Notes: generated by a model from the letters alone, not told the origin. A stretch of DNA of 64,000 bases from Utricularia gibba (GCA_002189035.1 CM007989.1:5301001-5365000); one strand, 5' to 3'. Shown: positions 12,157 to 25,258, numbered from the stretch's first letter. Program-made: numbers and translations.

Positions 12157-12732
12157 TGATTTCAAAACATGTTTTTAACCACTTTTAAAGCTTTTTTTAC
12201 CTACATTATACTCTAATATCTCATTCTTTCAATTGATTTTATATATTTTATACTAATTTGATCTTTTTGGACATATAGTACATTTTGTAAATTTTTAAAA
12301 CATTTTTTGGCCAATTTAAGAATAAATCAGAATTCAATAATTTATGGTTTCAGAAGACATGAATCTAAACTTCATAATAGAATAAAGAATAAAGATTTGA
12401 TCTAACATTCATGGATGAGATAAAGATTTGAAAATAATTTTTAAAAATTTAAATAAAAAATTTGGATAAAATATTTTATCCATCAATCAAGCCCTACATA
12501 AAATTCATATATCTTCTCCTATAAATACCTCATTTTATTAATTATTAGTGTATTGATCACTTTTTTCTTTTATTTTTTCATATCTTCTTTTATTTTCATT
12601 TAGAATCAAGCATGCGCATGTAAATGATTGCGACTGAAGATATGCAATGAAGTCTTACTTACACAATCTTTTGTACGTGTGACCGTTTTACAATGTTGTT
12701 TACCATTTAATGTGAGTTTTGATTTCGTTTTC
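12157..12732 (+). mobile_element. Family-2 LTR-like repeat, left half (copy B)
   Basis: Starts TGATTTCAAAACATG, matching the start of the copy at 54218, and follows that copy to GATTTCGTTTTC at 12732. There it stops abruptly at the LTR of a minus-strand chromovirus. The missing second half, starting with the equivalent sequence, is found at 25396-25945. The two halves add up to about 1.12 kb, the normal family length. Confidence 0.65.
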
Positions 12733-13306
12733 TGATACGAACCGCCAAACAAGATGTGTTTGACAAACCAAATCTTGATTTACCAATTAAGTAATCCTTT
12801 AAAAAAAGAGGAAGCTGATTCTCAAGAAATATATATCCTTACAATCCAAATTATGGAAATAATATCATACTCACATAATAAGGAAGGAAATAAAAGTGAT
12901 GAAACACATTAGACATCACAAGCAAAATTTAATAAGTCCAAAGTTCTACAAGAATAAGAAGTTGGAGTATTGCTATCAAAACAAATTACAACCAGAATTC
13001 TTTCTAAAAAAAAGTAATGACCTTTTTATATAGGTAGAGTAATGAGCCTACTCAAAAAAAAAAAAAATTGAAGTAGTACACTAGGGAGTGATGGGACACA
13101 TTTATTCATGTTGCTCCACTTTGAATAAGTTGAACTTAATGCCCTAGGCTTCATTGCTTTTTTAATTGACCCATAATCCTTTCAGAAGTTCATGAATTTT
13201 TCATACTCTTGATCTAGTGATTATTCCAAGTGAAATTATGGTAAGATTGATGTTCTTCTTTTTTTCATCTTCATTGTCTTCATCTTTGACATTCATGATC
13301 TTATCA
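12733..13306 (-). repeat. Chromovirus 3' LTR (574 bp)
   Basis: In plus coordinates the LTR begins TGATACGAACCGCC and ends GATCTTATCA. The inner edge (13306) abuts a purine tract on the minus strand, and the outer edge abuts TTTTC. Its outer 90 bp align to 16722-16810, and its inner 130 bp align to 25264-25395. Confidence 0.7.
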
Positions 13307-13320
13307 TCCCTCCTTTCTTT
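13307..13320 (-). other. Polypurine tract
   Basis: On the minus strand AAAGAAAGGAGGGA is directly followed by the LTR start TGATAAGATC. This is where a plus-strand primer is expected for an LTR retrotransposon. Confidence 0.7.
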
Positions 13321-13463
13321 AAGCAAATTCATTCTTGAAGCATCACCATCAAAGAATCAAATTAGTAATATTGAATGTAGAATGAAGAGAAAACTCTCTT
13401 CTTGTATTTGTTTGCATTTGCAGCATACTCCTTATTTTTGGCTTAAAGTTGGTTTCGAACCTT

Positions 13464-13640
13464 TTAATGAAGTGTTCTGATGGCATGCGCTCTCTTAGTA
13501 CCATCTAAGAAACGAAATTCATCAGATGGCAATGACAACAACTTTATAGGAGCACAAAGATTAAATCCATACACAATTTCAAAAGAAGAGCAATGGATAG
13601 AAGAATGTACTAGTCGATGTCCAGCGTCATAGTGACTCCA
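13464..13640 (-). pseudogene. Chromovirus integrase C-terminal fragment
   Basis: The minus-strand frame contains RLVHSSIHCSSFEIVYGFNL and then a KRAHAIRTLH-like stretch. These match the conserved region after the catalytic core of plant gypsy integrases (VHSTT...PFEVVYGFNP and GTKRAE...). Most of the integrase core is missing between here and RNase H. Confidence 0.75.
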
Positions 13641-13899
13641 AAATGTCACATAAGTCCTCCACCATGAGCCTACTTCACCATGAGCCTACTTCACCAAGAA
13701 CTCTCAAATGGAACATTTTGGGATGCATAACTTGTTTTTTTTTTTTTTTGAAAAAGAAATCATCTTGCCTATAATAAGTTTCATGAGATATAAATTCACA
13801 AGAACGATATACATCTTTCAAAACATGATCAATAGTATAAAACTCTTTTATCATTCAAAACCCAGAATTTAAACATCAAGAATAGCCAAAAGTATATAC

Positions 13900-15250
13900 C
13901 TTTGGGATAATCAGCAATAATGTTCTCTTTACCTTTCTTATATTTGATGACGAGTGGAAATATATCAATGAGTTCCACTCATCTTGCATGCCTTTTATTG
14001 AGGTTTTCACCCAGCTTTTCAATGAAATATGCAATGGGTCGTCCTCTTTGCATTAAAACAGCACATAATCCAATTCAAAAGCATCACATTCAATTTCAAA
14101 TGTTTTCGAAAAATCAAGTAATGCAAGTAAAGTGACTGAGTTTTGCTTATCCCTGAGTTGCATAATGCAAACTTTTGTACTTCTCCCCAACAAAATTGAA
14201 CATTCTTATTGATAAACTCACTCAATGATGCAGCAATGTGCTGAAATCCTTCATAAAGTGATGTTAGAAACTAATCAATCCATGGAAACTGTGTACTTCT
14301 CCAATCATGGTCGGAGTTGGCCAGTCCTTAATTGATTTTACAATTTGTTCAACTACTAAAATTCCTGCATCACTCACAATGTACCTAAGGAAAGAGATTT
14401 TTTTTTATGCAAAATTCGCATTTTTTTATGTTAGCATATATATTCCCTTAAAGACAAGCAGCACTTCACGTAAATGACCTGTATGTTCTTCAGATGTTTT
14501 ACTATACACAAGAATATCATCAATATAAACAATAACAAATTAACCCAAAAATGGATGCAATACATGATTCATCAATTTCATAAAAGTACTAGGTGCATTA
14601 GTCAATCTAAAAGCATAACCAACCATTAATATAAATTAAAATTAGTTCTGAAATCAACCTTCCATTCATCTCCCTTTCTCATCCTAGTTTGATGATATCC
14701 ATTACTCAAATCAATGTTAGAGATAATGCATGATCCATATAATTCATATAGCATATCATCAACCCTAGGTATAGGATACCTACACTTCATTGTTATTTGG
14801 TTGATAGCCAAACAATTTGTGCACATCCTCCATATTCCATCATGTTTTGGCACCAATAACATTGGAATGGAGCATGGACTAACACTTTTTCTCCCCAAGC
14901 CCTTTGCCATGAGTTCCTCCACTTAGTATTGTATTTTGGTTTGTTCTGGATTCCCCCTATAAGCAACATAGTTTGGGATTTGAGAACTTGGCACAAAGGC
15001 TATTTGATGTTCTATTCCTTGGTCTTGTGGTAATTCAAGCAGATCTTCAAAGAAAACATCAATGAAATCCTTTAAAACAAGTTTAATACATGTAGAAAGA
15101 TCTTGTTGTATGTTAGAGTTGTGTGCCATAGGTTCTTTAAACATGAGCAAGAGAAATGGATTTATGGCATACAACACAATTTTCACATCACTTATTCTTA
15201 CAATGAAGCACTCCATTGATTTTTTCTCACTACTTTCCTCATTCACCCCC
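13900..15250 (-). pseudogene. Chromovirus pol: protease-RT linker, reverse transcriptase, RNase H (decayed)
   Basis: In minus-strand order: at about 15120-14940, DVFFEDLLELPQDQGIEHQI, the linker before RT; at 14922-14626, CSIPMLLVPK, RCRYPIPRVDD-like and DLSNGYHQTRMR, RT motifs; at about 14514-14527 the catalytic YIDDIL; at about 14060-13970 the RNase H/tether region GRPIAYFIEKL and KRHAR.VEL. Several stop codons and frameshifts interrupt it, so it cannot make a working polyprotein. Motif order and content are those of plant Ty3/gypsy chromoviruses. Confidence 0.85.
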
Positions 15251-15389
15251 TTCTTTTCACTCTCATTTTTTGAAGTCCTTTTTTTCTCTCGAGTTTTCTC
15301 TCATACTCTCATCCCTCAACTCACCAAAAGACTTGATAGCATCAATCTTCAATTGATCTTCATGAACCTCTTTAGAAGATAAAGTGATG

Positions 15390-15490
15390 TGACCCTTCAA
15401 ACAAGAAGTGTTTGGGAAACTAGATTTGGGTTTTTAGTGAAGCAATTCTTCAAGAAAATAATGAAGTTGGCTCTCATGAAATAAGTATCC
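15390..15490 (-). repeat. LTR-like internal fragment
   Basis: ACAAGAAGTGTTTGGGAAAC and about 80 following bases closely resemble the outer end of the chromovirus LTR (12750-12830 and 16737-16806). It lies inside the internal region, between gag and pol, where no LTR belongs. A rearranged or nested LTR fragment is the simplest reading. Confidence 0.5.
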
Positions 15491-15539
15491 TTGCAACCCA
15501 AATTACGCACAAACTTGAAACATTTCCCATACTAAAGAT

Positions 15540-16300
15540 AATCTGGTTTCTTGTCTTTGTTTTCAGCAATATTCCATGTAGAAGAACTTTTGGAATGTTT
15601 GGAATGTTTTCTATGGAGTCCCTTACACATCAGTTGTTTTTCAATCTTGATTGTAACGTGCAATATGTCTTCAATCTTCACATAGTGTTGCAATTTCTCT
15701 ATCTTCTATTATATTGGCTCCAATAATCATCACTTCAATTTCTTATCAATATTCTTCCATAGTTCTATTTCCTTGTGTGATCTTCTACAAGTTCTAGTAT
15801 AGATCTCTTTGGTAGTGACTTGGAATGAATATCTTCCTCATGATCGTCTTCATCTCAGTTGAAGTGTGAATTGGTTCCTCATCATTCTATCTTCTATTGA
15901 GTACTATCTTGTCCCATCAATTGATGGCACAATCCATATACTCAACAATAACAAACTTATTCTTCTTGTAATCAAACTAGTTGTGGGAATCAAAGATGTG
16001 CTCCACACAAGTCTCTTATTCCAACTAGGCATTTGGATCATTTTTGTCTTCAGGAGGTATTTTCATCTTGATGTTATCAAATTCTTTATGATCACTTGTC
16101 TACCCTCCTCTTGGTCATTCATCATTTCTTCTGCATCGAGTTGACTTCCAATTTTTTTGAAATCATCGTTCCATATCATCCCCAGTGGAGGAATCATACC
16201 CAGCATCATTTGATTTGTCATTTCTCCTATGTTCACCATATCTGGATTTGTTTTAAATAAAATGAAATTGGTCAAGACATCATTGAAATGGTTGTAGATA
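15540..16300 (-). pseudogene. Chromovirus gag (decayed)
   Basis: Minus-strand frames show LQHYVKIEDILHVTIKIEKQ (about 15690-15630), a good match to the end of the plant chromovirus gag domain. It is followed by HRKHSKHSKSSSTWN, like the Ser-rich linker before the zinc knuckle. Nearer the gag start a frame reads PDMVNIGEMTNQMM. Stops and frameshifts are frequent. The zinc knuckle is not intact. Confidence 0.7.
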
Positions 16301-16704
16301 AAGATTGCTTATGACAATGAAAAAATATAATGCAACTAACAATAAGACTAAAAAAAGGATTGCTTATTGAAATATATAAAAGGATGATCCCTTCAAATTA
16401 GAAAAAACGATTGGTTCTAACTAGAAAAAATACCTATGCTTCTGAAAATTAAGAATGAAATCAGCTTTTTTTTTAAAGTAGAAAAGTGAACGGATTCAGG
16501 TTCCTAGCATTCTTTCTTCCTTCGGCATGTTTTTTTTTGTGGCAAGAAGAAATAGTAGAATGCAAGAAGTGAAAATAAGGAACCTCTTTGGTTTTGATTT
16601 CAACAACATCAAAGATAAGATTTTCAAAATAGAAGGATTTCATTATTTTATTTTTTTGGATAGAAAACACAAGACAAATAGATAAGAAATGAAACACAGA
16701 AATA

Positions 16705-16721
16705 TTGGCTTTGATATCACC
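16705..16721 (-). other. Primer binding site (tRNA-iMet type)
   Basis: Minus-strand GTGATATCAAAGCCA directly follows the LTR end at 16722. It resembles TGGTATCAGAGCCA, complementary to the 3' end of initiator tRNA-Met. Confidence 0.65.
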
Positions 16722-16821
16722 TGCTGCAATCTGTCCAACAAGAAGTGTTTGGTAAACTAGATCTTGGGTTACCAATGAAGTAATCGTTCAAGAAAAAAAG
16801 AACTTGCCTGATAAAAGATTT
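16722..16821 (-). repeat. Chromovirus 5' LTR, segment 1
   Basis: Starts TGCTGCAATCTGTCC and aligns base for base in length with 12733-12825 (TGATACGAACCGCC...). It is interrupted at 16822 by family-2 copy C. Confidence 0.65.
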
Positions 16822-17908
16822 TGTGTCACTAATGTTTGTGCTTTGTATTACTCTAGTAGATTGCTTTTGCATCTCTTTTATTTCACTTTTCTTATGTTAT
16901 TAGATGAATTTCATATCTTTCATATCACATTAATCTTTTTAGAAGGATAGTGTGTTTTGTTATTTTTTAAGATAATTTTGACCTACTTAGAAGAAATTCA
17001 ATCTAACTTTCGTGTAGGCAAAGATTTGATCTATTTGAATGAAGACATGATCAAATCTTATCTTAGATGATCTGGATCTTATTCTAGGAGATTCTCATCT
17101 TTATTACAAGATTTTGATAGAAGATTTGATACAAGCATATCAAAAATGCCCAACGAATCTCCACCCTTATATATAGGCATGAGCATCAAGCTTTGGAGGG
17201 AACCAAAGTCTTTAAGTTAATCTAGGAGTTTAGAGTTGAGCCTTGCACCTTTGGATTCATTCCATGTCATTTTTCATCATTTCTTGTGTGTTAGCATTGA
17301 GCACGCATGTGTAGGTGAAGTATTGCTTGTGCAAGTCATGCCTGTGTGACTTTTTTACCATGTTATTTGACGTTTAATATAAGGTTTGATTATGTTTTTC
17401 GCAATGTTTTCATTATCAACATGTTCTTTTGTACCACATAACCATAAGAAAGTATGGGAAAATTTTGGATTGGCTTCAAGTACCTAAGGAGAGGTTTCAT
17501 TCGCACATCATTGGTGAGCCACATTCGGTTTGATCTATCTATGAGATGCGAGGTGTAAGGGTTAGAATTAAGTATGGGTAAAACATAGGTTATTACAAGA
17601 GGTGAAATAGCTCGAGTGGCGTGGTTGAATCTATAACCATACTAAACGAGGGACGGTGCTATAATGATTACCGAATGACACTATTTTAAAATAACACTCT
17701 CCCAAAACTTGCGCAAGCATATGACACATGGGGGAGTTTTAGCAAGGTGGATCCTAGATCACTTTTCATATTGTTTTTAAAACCAGTTTTTGTTTTTTTA
17801 GATCATTTTTAAGTCATTGTTTGAAGAAAATTCCAATAGCAATTTCTTATGAAAATGATCTTATTTTATCATTTTGACGGTTTCTGTACACTTGCATAAT
17901 CACGACCA
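16822..17908 (+). mobile_element. Family-2 LTR-like repeat, copy C
   Basis: Starts TGTGTCACTAATG (similar to the start of the inverted copy ending at 31156) and ends CACTTGCATAATCACGACCA. It contains the family landmarks GGTGAGCCACATTCGG, GGACGGTGCTATAATGATTA and TTGCGCAAGCATATG. No coding capacity. It sits inside the chromovirus 5' LTR. The flanks GATTT and TTGGT do not form a target duplication, so one edge is probably rearranged. Confidence 0.65.
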
Positions 17909-19390
17909 TTGGTCCTCAAGCAATGGATAACTATCATGGCCCATACCTAGGGCCCAAGAGGCATGAGTCATGACTGCCAAGTCCATTCCATCAATAGGAC
18001 TTTAAGGCAGCCTTACTCTTCTATTTTACACAGAGAACAACTTAAAGTCGATATACATAAATATTGTCACATTACTAGCCTAACATGCAAAGGAACTACA
18101 ACCAGTTTGCACAACCACACTCCTACTTTGGTTGGCCGCATGGCCTTCAGCTATTCCCCTCCACACCTTGAATAAGTTTAAAACATGAAGATTTCATACT
18201 ACTGTAAGTCGGTAAAACATGCACATGAATGAATAAAATAAAGAGGGTTTTGAGAATAGAATCTTAAGAACAAAACATAACCATATTGTGAGTCAGATAA
18301 CCTATCTTTATCCCAATCCCTTGACCTTTTGGCTCAAACATCACCTCCAGTTTCTTAAAAAGTGGGTCATGTATTGTGTAAGTTCATTAGTAGTGATTAA
18401 AAGAACCACCAACTAACTGCCACCTTTAAACTCAGACCATAACATGCATACAACATGTTTCCTGGTCTTTCCTAGTTGGCTTATCCCATAAGAATGCCTC
18501 AAACATGTCTCACGTAATTAGCCTTGAATGTGTGGGTCCACAACCCATGCCATTTTCTAAGATGTGGTTATATAGTACATAAAAAAAGAACTTTGAATGT
18601 TTCGTACACTTCTTCTATACGAATCATATAAAAAGAGTAAAACTTATTTGGAAAACAACAAACAAAAGCACTAAATCCTTAAATGAAATTATTAAAGCTA
18701 ATTCAAAAGGATTTTAGGGACTTTACATGGATTTTCGAAAGAACATGCTCTATTTGATTTTTCAAAACGAAGAAGAAAGATGAATTTACAAAAAAGGAAG
18801 AATACCCTTTCAAAATAAAAGAAAAATACTTAAGAGCATAATCACATTTTATTTTAGAGAAACATGCTTCTTATAAAAAACGATAGCATTCATCCCACTT
18901 ACCTCATTCTATTATTGCGTAACACCCCTTTCTTTCGTCTAAAACCATGTAACCTCCCTTACTTTCCTTCTGCATCATCTACTTCCATTGCTCTACAACT
19001 TTGCTTCTTAAGATCTCCCAAAATACTTTCATCACCAATATTTAAAACACAACATGAGTCAACATCCCCCTATCCTATGGATACCATATGGTTTTGCCTC
19101 TAAATAGCACTTGCAATACTCCCTTTGGTGGCTTTTAATAACCCCCATGCTGGTGTTGTTTTTGTCCTATGTGATACTTTATGTAAACCATGATCATTTA
19201 GAGCACAATTTGCATAATTGTACACAACATATCCCTTACCCCTCTAGTGGGCAAATGAGTTCAAGAGATAGCCGACTATAACAATATTCTTGTAACTTAA
19301 CTTATGGAAATGGTGCAACATTCATAGCACAAGGAAGGATTTGCAATAAGTTTGCTATCCAGGTTCACATCTAAACTCCATCAAAATCAT
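17909..19390. other. Unclassified insert within the nested stack
   Basis: No recognisable protein domain. The content is moderately AT-rich with short open frames only. By position it belongs to material inserted in the chromovirus 5' LTR and may include the decayed 5' part of the copia element whose RNase H lies at 19400-19950. Confidence 0.4.
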
Positions 19391-19399
19391 TTTGAGAGT

Positions 19400-19950
19400 G
19401 CTCTAAAATTTTGAAATATATTCGAAGCACTATAAACTATGGTTTGATACTTCAAAAAGTATACCAACATCGCATTCAAGTGTTATGTTGATAGCGATTT
19501 CGCAGGAGATACTACAGACTTCACAAGTGGATGCTTGTTTATGCTAGGTGACATCAAAATCGCTTGGAATAGTAAAAACTAGGAGGTCATCACACAATCT
19601 TCGTCATAAACAGAGTAGATGGGCGTTGCTGCTACTGCTGCTGCAAATCATGTAATATGGCTACAAAGGATCCTATCATACTTAAAAAATGATATTAATA
19701 TGCCTACATCATTGATTATTGATAATAAGTTAGCAATTAATATGGAGAAGAACTCAATTCAATTCAGAAGAAGGAAGCATATTCATATCAAGTTCCATGT
19801 CCTTCAAAAATACATCAAGAATTGTCAGATTCAGTTTCAGTATAGAAAGCAAATACATCAAATCACAGATTTGATGGCCAAGCTTCTCTATCCAAAGCAA
19901 TTCTGCCAACTCCGAGTTCCAATGGGTCTAAAGGAAAATTCCACCCTATA
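19400..19950 (+). pseudogene. Ty1/copia RNase H fragment
   Basis: The translated frames read LRYIRGTINYGLILQ-like, CDSDFAGDTTDFTSGCLFML, DIKIAWNS, then AANHVIWLQRILSYL, IIDNKLAINMEKN and RRKHIHIKFHVLQ. These match the plant copia RNase H order: YSDADWAGD...TSGY, ISWSSKKQ, WLR.LL.DL, DN.SAI...NP, R.KHI...H. Stop codons replace parts of the SS-TEAEY segment, so it is dead. It ends near 19950, where the polyprotein normally ends. Confidence 0.85.
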
Positions 19951-20609
19951 GAAAAACTCAGAGAGGACAAACTTACCTCATCATGGGGTGTGTTAATTAT
20001 TGATGAGACAACTCCGATCAATTTGCTCAAACCTAAAACAAGTGCTGAGATTTTTCTGGATTTACCCATGTGAGAGGAAGATTATGAAGAATGAGGAGTC
20101 TAAAACAAAGTACAACAAAACATATTATGTCATTTATCAGACAATTAGTTACTCATCTAATGTAATGAAGCCCAAATGAGGGAAGTCCAAACCGTAGCCA
20201 ACACTAACTTCCACACCAACAGTCAATTTTGTGTCCAACGGCTACTAAATCCAAACACTATAATTACATAAGTGTACACAAATAATGTAATATTTGCAAT
20301 ATACAATTTTAAATTCTCAAACTCCAAATTCCAAGATAGTGAGCTACAAAGTCTTCAATCTCATCACATTTTTACCACTCTCAATGATATTGTATAAGGC
20401 AAATGCTTATAATTTATTACTTCAAAGTTAGGCATAGCATGTTTTAGGGACATTATGTCTCATAAGATAGGATTGAGTTCAACCTTATTCAGACCATCCT
20501 CAAAATCCAACCTTCTAGAATTGATGAGAGGTGTACGTCCTCATGGGATGTCATCATGCCATAAACTAGTTCAATGGGATGAATCATGTCAAACAAAATA
20601 TGCCAAAAA

Positions 20610-20800
20610 CTATCACCATAAGAAAAGCTTGATACTAAAGTTCTATAAAAAGAAAAAGGTGGCAACATTGCCTTCAAAACATATTACAACCATAATTGTC
20701 ACTAAAAAAGAGTGAGTCTCTTTTTATATAGGTACCAAAATGAGTCTACTCAAAAAAAAAAAAAAAGTAGAAATAGTACCCTAAGGAGTGATGGGCCATT
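20610..20800 (-). repeat. Chromovirus 5' LTR, segment 2
   Basis: TTTTTATATAGGTACC, GTCTACTCAAAAA and CCTAAGGAGTGATGGG align with 13022-13099 of the 3' LTR. The 5' part of this segment aligns with 12910 onward. The left edge is approximate. Confidence 0.6.
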
Positions 20801-22712
20801 TTTTATGAACCCCAGCAAGATGATGAAGATCATTTGAAAAATGATAAGGATGTTGCACAAGTGAATGCTTTGGATAGTAAGATCGTTTCACATGGACCAA
20901 TTATAAGAAGTAAGAGGAAGGAGATTGAAGCTACATTTAAGTTTTTACTTGAAACTTTTGGAATCAAACATGAGCTGGAAGTTTTGCTACCAAATGAGTT
21001 CCAATACTGGAAAGTAAATCTACCTTAGAAACCAAAATGTGTCTTCCTTCTTTATGTGTGTTATTGGAATTCATGGGCCTTTCTTTTTGGGGATAGTAAT
21101 GTTAGTACCCAATTGTCGAGTATAAATATTGTAGAAATGTACTCTTTTGAGAACTTTTACCTTATTCTATAATTCTTGTGAGGAATCTCCTCTTTTTTGA
21201 ATGTTTGAACATTCTTGACTTATCAAGTTTTTGAGCTTGTGGTATTCAAAAATTATTACTTCCGATTCTTTCTCATTTTGAAGTGTGGATCATAATTTCT
21301 GCTTTCTTTCATAGTATGGTTGTGAGACATTCATTCTCTTGAGGATTGTTAAGTGCCATTTTCTACGTGTTTATTATGTAGTATTGCATGTTAATTTAGA
21401 ATAAGTTGCCCAAATTACAAGTTATATTAATAAATATTACATTTTATCAGGAAAAATTCAATTATTGTTATTTGTATATATTTTTGTGTCATTTTTCATT
21501 CACTTTCATCTAAAGTGGTAGGAAGCAATTTTTAAGTATTGTAATAGACTTGCAGGACACAAAACACTGACATTCCATGACTTGTACACGACTTGGAGCT
21601 ATCGTGAGCAGAAGACTAACACTATTCAGAGTCCGTGACTTACGACATGCTAGAGTTTGCAATAATGATTGGGCACTTACTTGCACGAATGAAAAAGCTG
21701 GCTGCAAAAGCAAGACATAAAGAATGATGGAAAGGGAGTAGAGAAAGTTAATGCACGTGGGATGTAAATTAAAAAAAACTTGGGAACGTCTTAGATGGAA
21801 TTGTTTTCACTTAACTTTTGGATTGGAACTGTGGTTTTTCTTTCTACCCTAGGGAGGAAGAACACTTTCCTCTTTACATTTTTTTTTTCTGTTTGTTATG
21901 GCAATTCGTGGCTAAAATTTTTTAGTTTTTGGAAAGTGATTAAGTTTCATTCAATGACTTGAACACAAATATTGGTTCTTCTTTAAATTTCTTCTGAATT
22001 TTGCATATTACCACGTATCACATTACAATCTTTGTGTAACATTTGTTAGTCATGGTACTTCCGTAGACAAACACTACTCGTGGATTTTGATGAAGAGTAA
22101 AGTGAAGAGCATCATCTCCAACCCTATTAGTTTTAGGGAGATAGAAAATTTTCTATGATCAGGATATTTCGCTAATGGATGGACAGTGACCTCATACCCA
22201 TCATTGGTCATTGGTAACAACTGGGCAGACGCACATAATTCGATTTTGAAGGCAATCGACAACAATCCTCTTATCCTCTTAATCATCTAATGGGAAATCA
22301 CATGAGACTATTTCTGTGCCTACTTGCAAAAGAGTGTAAGAGAGAATAGGCTTTGCTCAAATAACCAATTATTCGAAAGAAACCAATGAAAGTCGAGGTG
22401 AAGAGAGACAGAGGAAATAGATTCCCTTTCCCATGAATTGTTTTACTTAATTGTATTTTGTATTGTAGTATTTCAAAACTCCTTTTATAAACCTGTGATA
22501 ATTTGCAATAGTTTAGCATAAAACACTTTTTGTAAAATTCAACTCTTTGAGATTAACACTTGTACTACGCTTTATTTGGTTTCTATGTTTTTCATATTTA
22601 AAATTTGTTGATAAAATGACACACAACAAGGGTAGACTTAGATGGGTTGCTTTCTAAGCACTAATTTCTCCCATGTTTATGGATTGCTAATCTCTTTTGA
22701 ATTAGAGGGTCA
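20801..22712 (+). mobile_element. Insert in chromovirus LTR with gypsy polyprotein tail (20834-21028)
   Basis: 20834-21028 encodes HGPIIRSKRKEIEATFKFLL, like the GPMTRSRAKKI...L tail found at the end of plant chromovirus polyproteins. It is followed by LTR-like DNA with no coding sequence. The rest, to 22712, is AT-rich and unclassified. Segment 3 of the host LTR resumes near 22713. I could not define target duplications. Confidence 0.45.
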
Positions 22713-22794
22713 CATCAACCTTTACTCAAGTTTGTCTATTTTGAGTAAGTTGTACTCAATGCCAAAAATTTCATTGCTTTGTTGATTGACCTAT
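22713..22794 (-). repeat. Chromovirus 5' LTR, segment 3
   Basis: GAGTAAGTTGTACTCAATGCC and TTCATTGCTTTGTTGATTGA align with 13127-13172 of the 3' LTR. It is broken at 22795 by the family-1 solo LTR and resumes at 25264. Confidence 0.65.
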
Positions 22795-25258
22795 TGAAAA
22801 CACACACATTTTCTTATTTTTAGAATAAGAAAATTATACTTTTGAATCATATTTTAAGTATTTATGTTATAGTTTTCAGTACTTTACCAAAATATAGGAC
22901 ATCATGTAATTTTGTGTGTTAATGGACTATATTCCTTTATTTAGCACATTCCATGTTATTAAACTTTTTTTTCTAGTCCAGCATCAAAGTTTTGAAATTA
23001 GGGAGGAGACAGGAATTTTGTGCATGTAGAGATTTAGAAGAATGAGAAGCATTAAAAGAGGAGACATAATGCATTGTCTTACCATCCGCAGTCTAAAGGT
23101 TTAGGCAAGGATTAGTACGGATGTAAGAAACAATATACTAACTTTGAAAAATGTAGAAAAAAAAAGTGAAGATATTTTTGAAGACAGAAGGAGGAGAACG
23201 CGACCAGCTCCCAGGAGAGGGAGGAAGAACACAAAAAAAGGAAAAAGAAGACGATTTTTCAGAAGAAAAATCTCAAATGTGAAGAACAAGCACTTAAACC
23301 CAATTCAGCGCTATTATTCCACGCCGTGAACAGTAGTAGGATGAAACATAACACTTTATTTGCTTAGTTTGTTGAATACTTTACTTTCGTTGGTTGTTTT
23401 TTTAACAATGTTGTGGATATTTTCTTCAGTTTATGACTATGAAATCTTGCTTTATTTTCCATACATGAGTAGCTAAAACCTTGTAAATGCTTTAAGGTAA
23501 AGCATGGTGGTATAGGTCTAGGGTTCATAATATAATTTGTCATTATTTTTTAGCTTTTTTTTCTATCATTCCATGGGTAGACCTAAGGAAGGAAATGAAC
23601 GTTAGAATGGGTTGCTAAATGTTGCGGTTTAGCACATTCAATGCATCAAAAGAAATTTATAAACTTAGCTATTCTACTTCACAAATCACAAGAATTAGTG
23701 TAGTGTGGTAGGCAATGGTCGAATCCACGGGGAATGGTTGTAATTTCCTGAAGTTTATCACATTTAATGAAAACAGGGGGGTTTTTCTTGGGGTTTAGCT
23801 CTAATGCGCGTAAGACATAAAATAGCAGTAGCTGAAATAAACAAGTTATAGGAATGAAAAGGCACTGAAATTAACGTCAATGTGCAGAAAACATAAAATA
23901 AAAGTGACTTGACCTTGTTTTACACCAAAGTCTACTCTTGTGTCACTCAAGAGAGCCCATAAGCTTAAACCCAACTTTAAAACACTTAAAAACAGAGCAA
24001 CGGTTCACAGGAACAGTAAATAGCATGTTAAACTTAAAACCAAACATGAAAGGATTAAACATAAACATGTTCATAAGCTGAAATAAGGTTTACAGAGGAT
24101 TTTCTGTTCACAACAAGGCACCAGAACGTAACAGAAAGCATGAAAACAAAGATAATGACAGCAGCGAGTTCGTCAACAAAGAAAGTGCAGAAAAACACAA
24201 ATAAAGGTGTCAGGTTGCTTCTATGGGTTGTAGATCTGCTAGAAATCAAAGTTTTGGGTGGAAAGCTTGTGTAAAAGTGTAGATTTTGAGGTCATCAGAG
24301 GTGTTTGCTGGAAAAACATAGTTCTCCTCCTCCCACTCCTCTCTCCCGTGCTATTCGCTTTTCTCTCTCCTCTTCCTTTTTCCTTTTTCAGTTCAAAAGT
24401 AAGGGTATCTTCATCTTTTTCTAAGGGTTCTAGAAGAGAGATCTCTGCTCCAAATCTTATCTTTTCAAAATGGCGGATGCTTTCGGCAAAAAGTGACTTT
24501 TTCATAGCTTTTCTGTCCCTTTTGACTTATCAATATGGAAAATGCGCTGTTACAATATTAGTTCTTATCCTGTTAAGACTTAAACAAAGACTAGAAAAAA
24601 ATATTAGAGTTTTCGACTCAATTGTTGCCAATTGAGCATGTTTTCACAATAAACACATTTTAACAAATTAAATACACAAAGTAAACAATTTAGCAGACTA
24701 AACAATATTTGACCATACAAAACACATCTAAACAATAGGTATTAGTCTAAGATAGAACCAATGGAACTAAGTAAACCTAATTCTATATACTTTGCATGTG
24801 GGTAGACCTAATTGTGACGTTAGTGATGATATTGGGGACTATATTAGCCGAAAACATGATGAATGACTTGGGTAGACTTAGGTTATGTTGGAATTGTGAG
24901 TATAAGAACATGGTAAATTAAATTAGGCATTTTAGCACCACATCACCTGCATATCCTTAAAGCATCTTAACGTTACTTTGTATTAGAACCAGTATTTGTT
25001 ATTTTCAACGTTGAAACTTGATCTTATTTACTGAAATTGCTTACTACTGTTATTTTGAACTTAGACTAAGAACTACGTTTATTCTGAACTCTTCATCTGC
25101 TAAAGCACTTTGCAAGCATCAATTCCTTGTGACCTATTTCGAATTCCACTTTATAGTTTGTATTTAATTTGTATTTTATGAGAATTAGAACTTATAAATT
25201 TATTTGATACGAAAATTTGATTTTATTGCAACGACATTGCTAAAATTTTTGTTTATCA
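22795..25258 (+). mobile_element. Solo LTR, family 1, 5-bp TSD CCTAT
   Basis: A 2464-bp segment starts TGAAAACACACACATTTTC and ends TTTTTGTTTATCA. It is flanked by CCTAT at 22790-22794 and again at 25259-25263. The flanking sequence on each side joins into a continuous match to the chromovirus LTR at 13160-13190, which confirms the insertion. It is longer than the copy at 725-1892, probably through a further insertion of reverse-oriented LTR-like DNA at about 23620-24720, which carries a GTCGAATCCACGGGGAA motif. Confidence 0.85.

Noticed and set aside
24258-24635. 125-codon plus-strand open frame within the family-1 solo LTR
   Set aside because: It overlaps an opposite-strand frame, lies in LTR sequence rich in CT/GA, and has no recognised domain.
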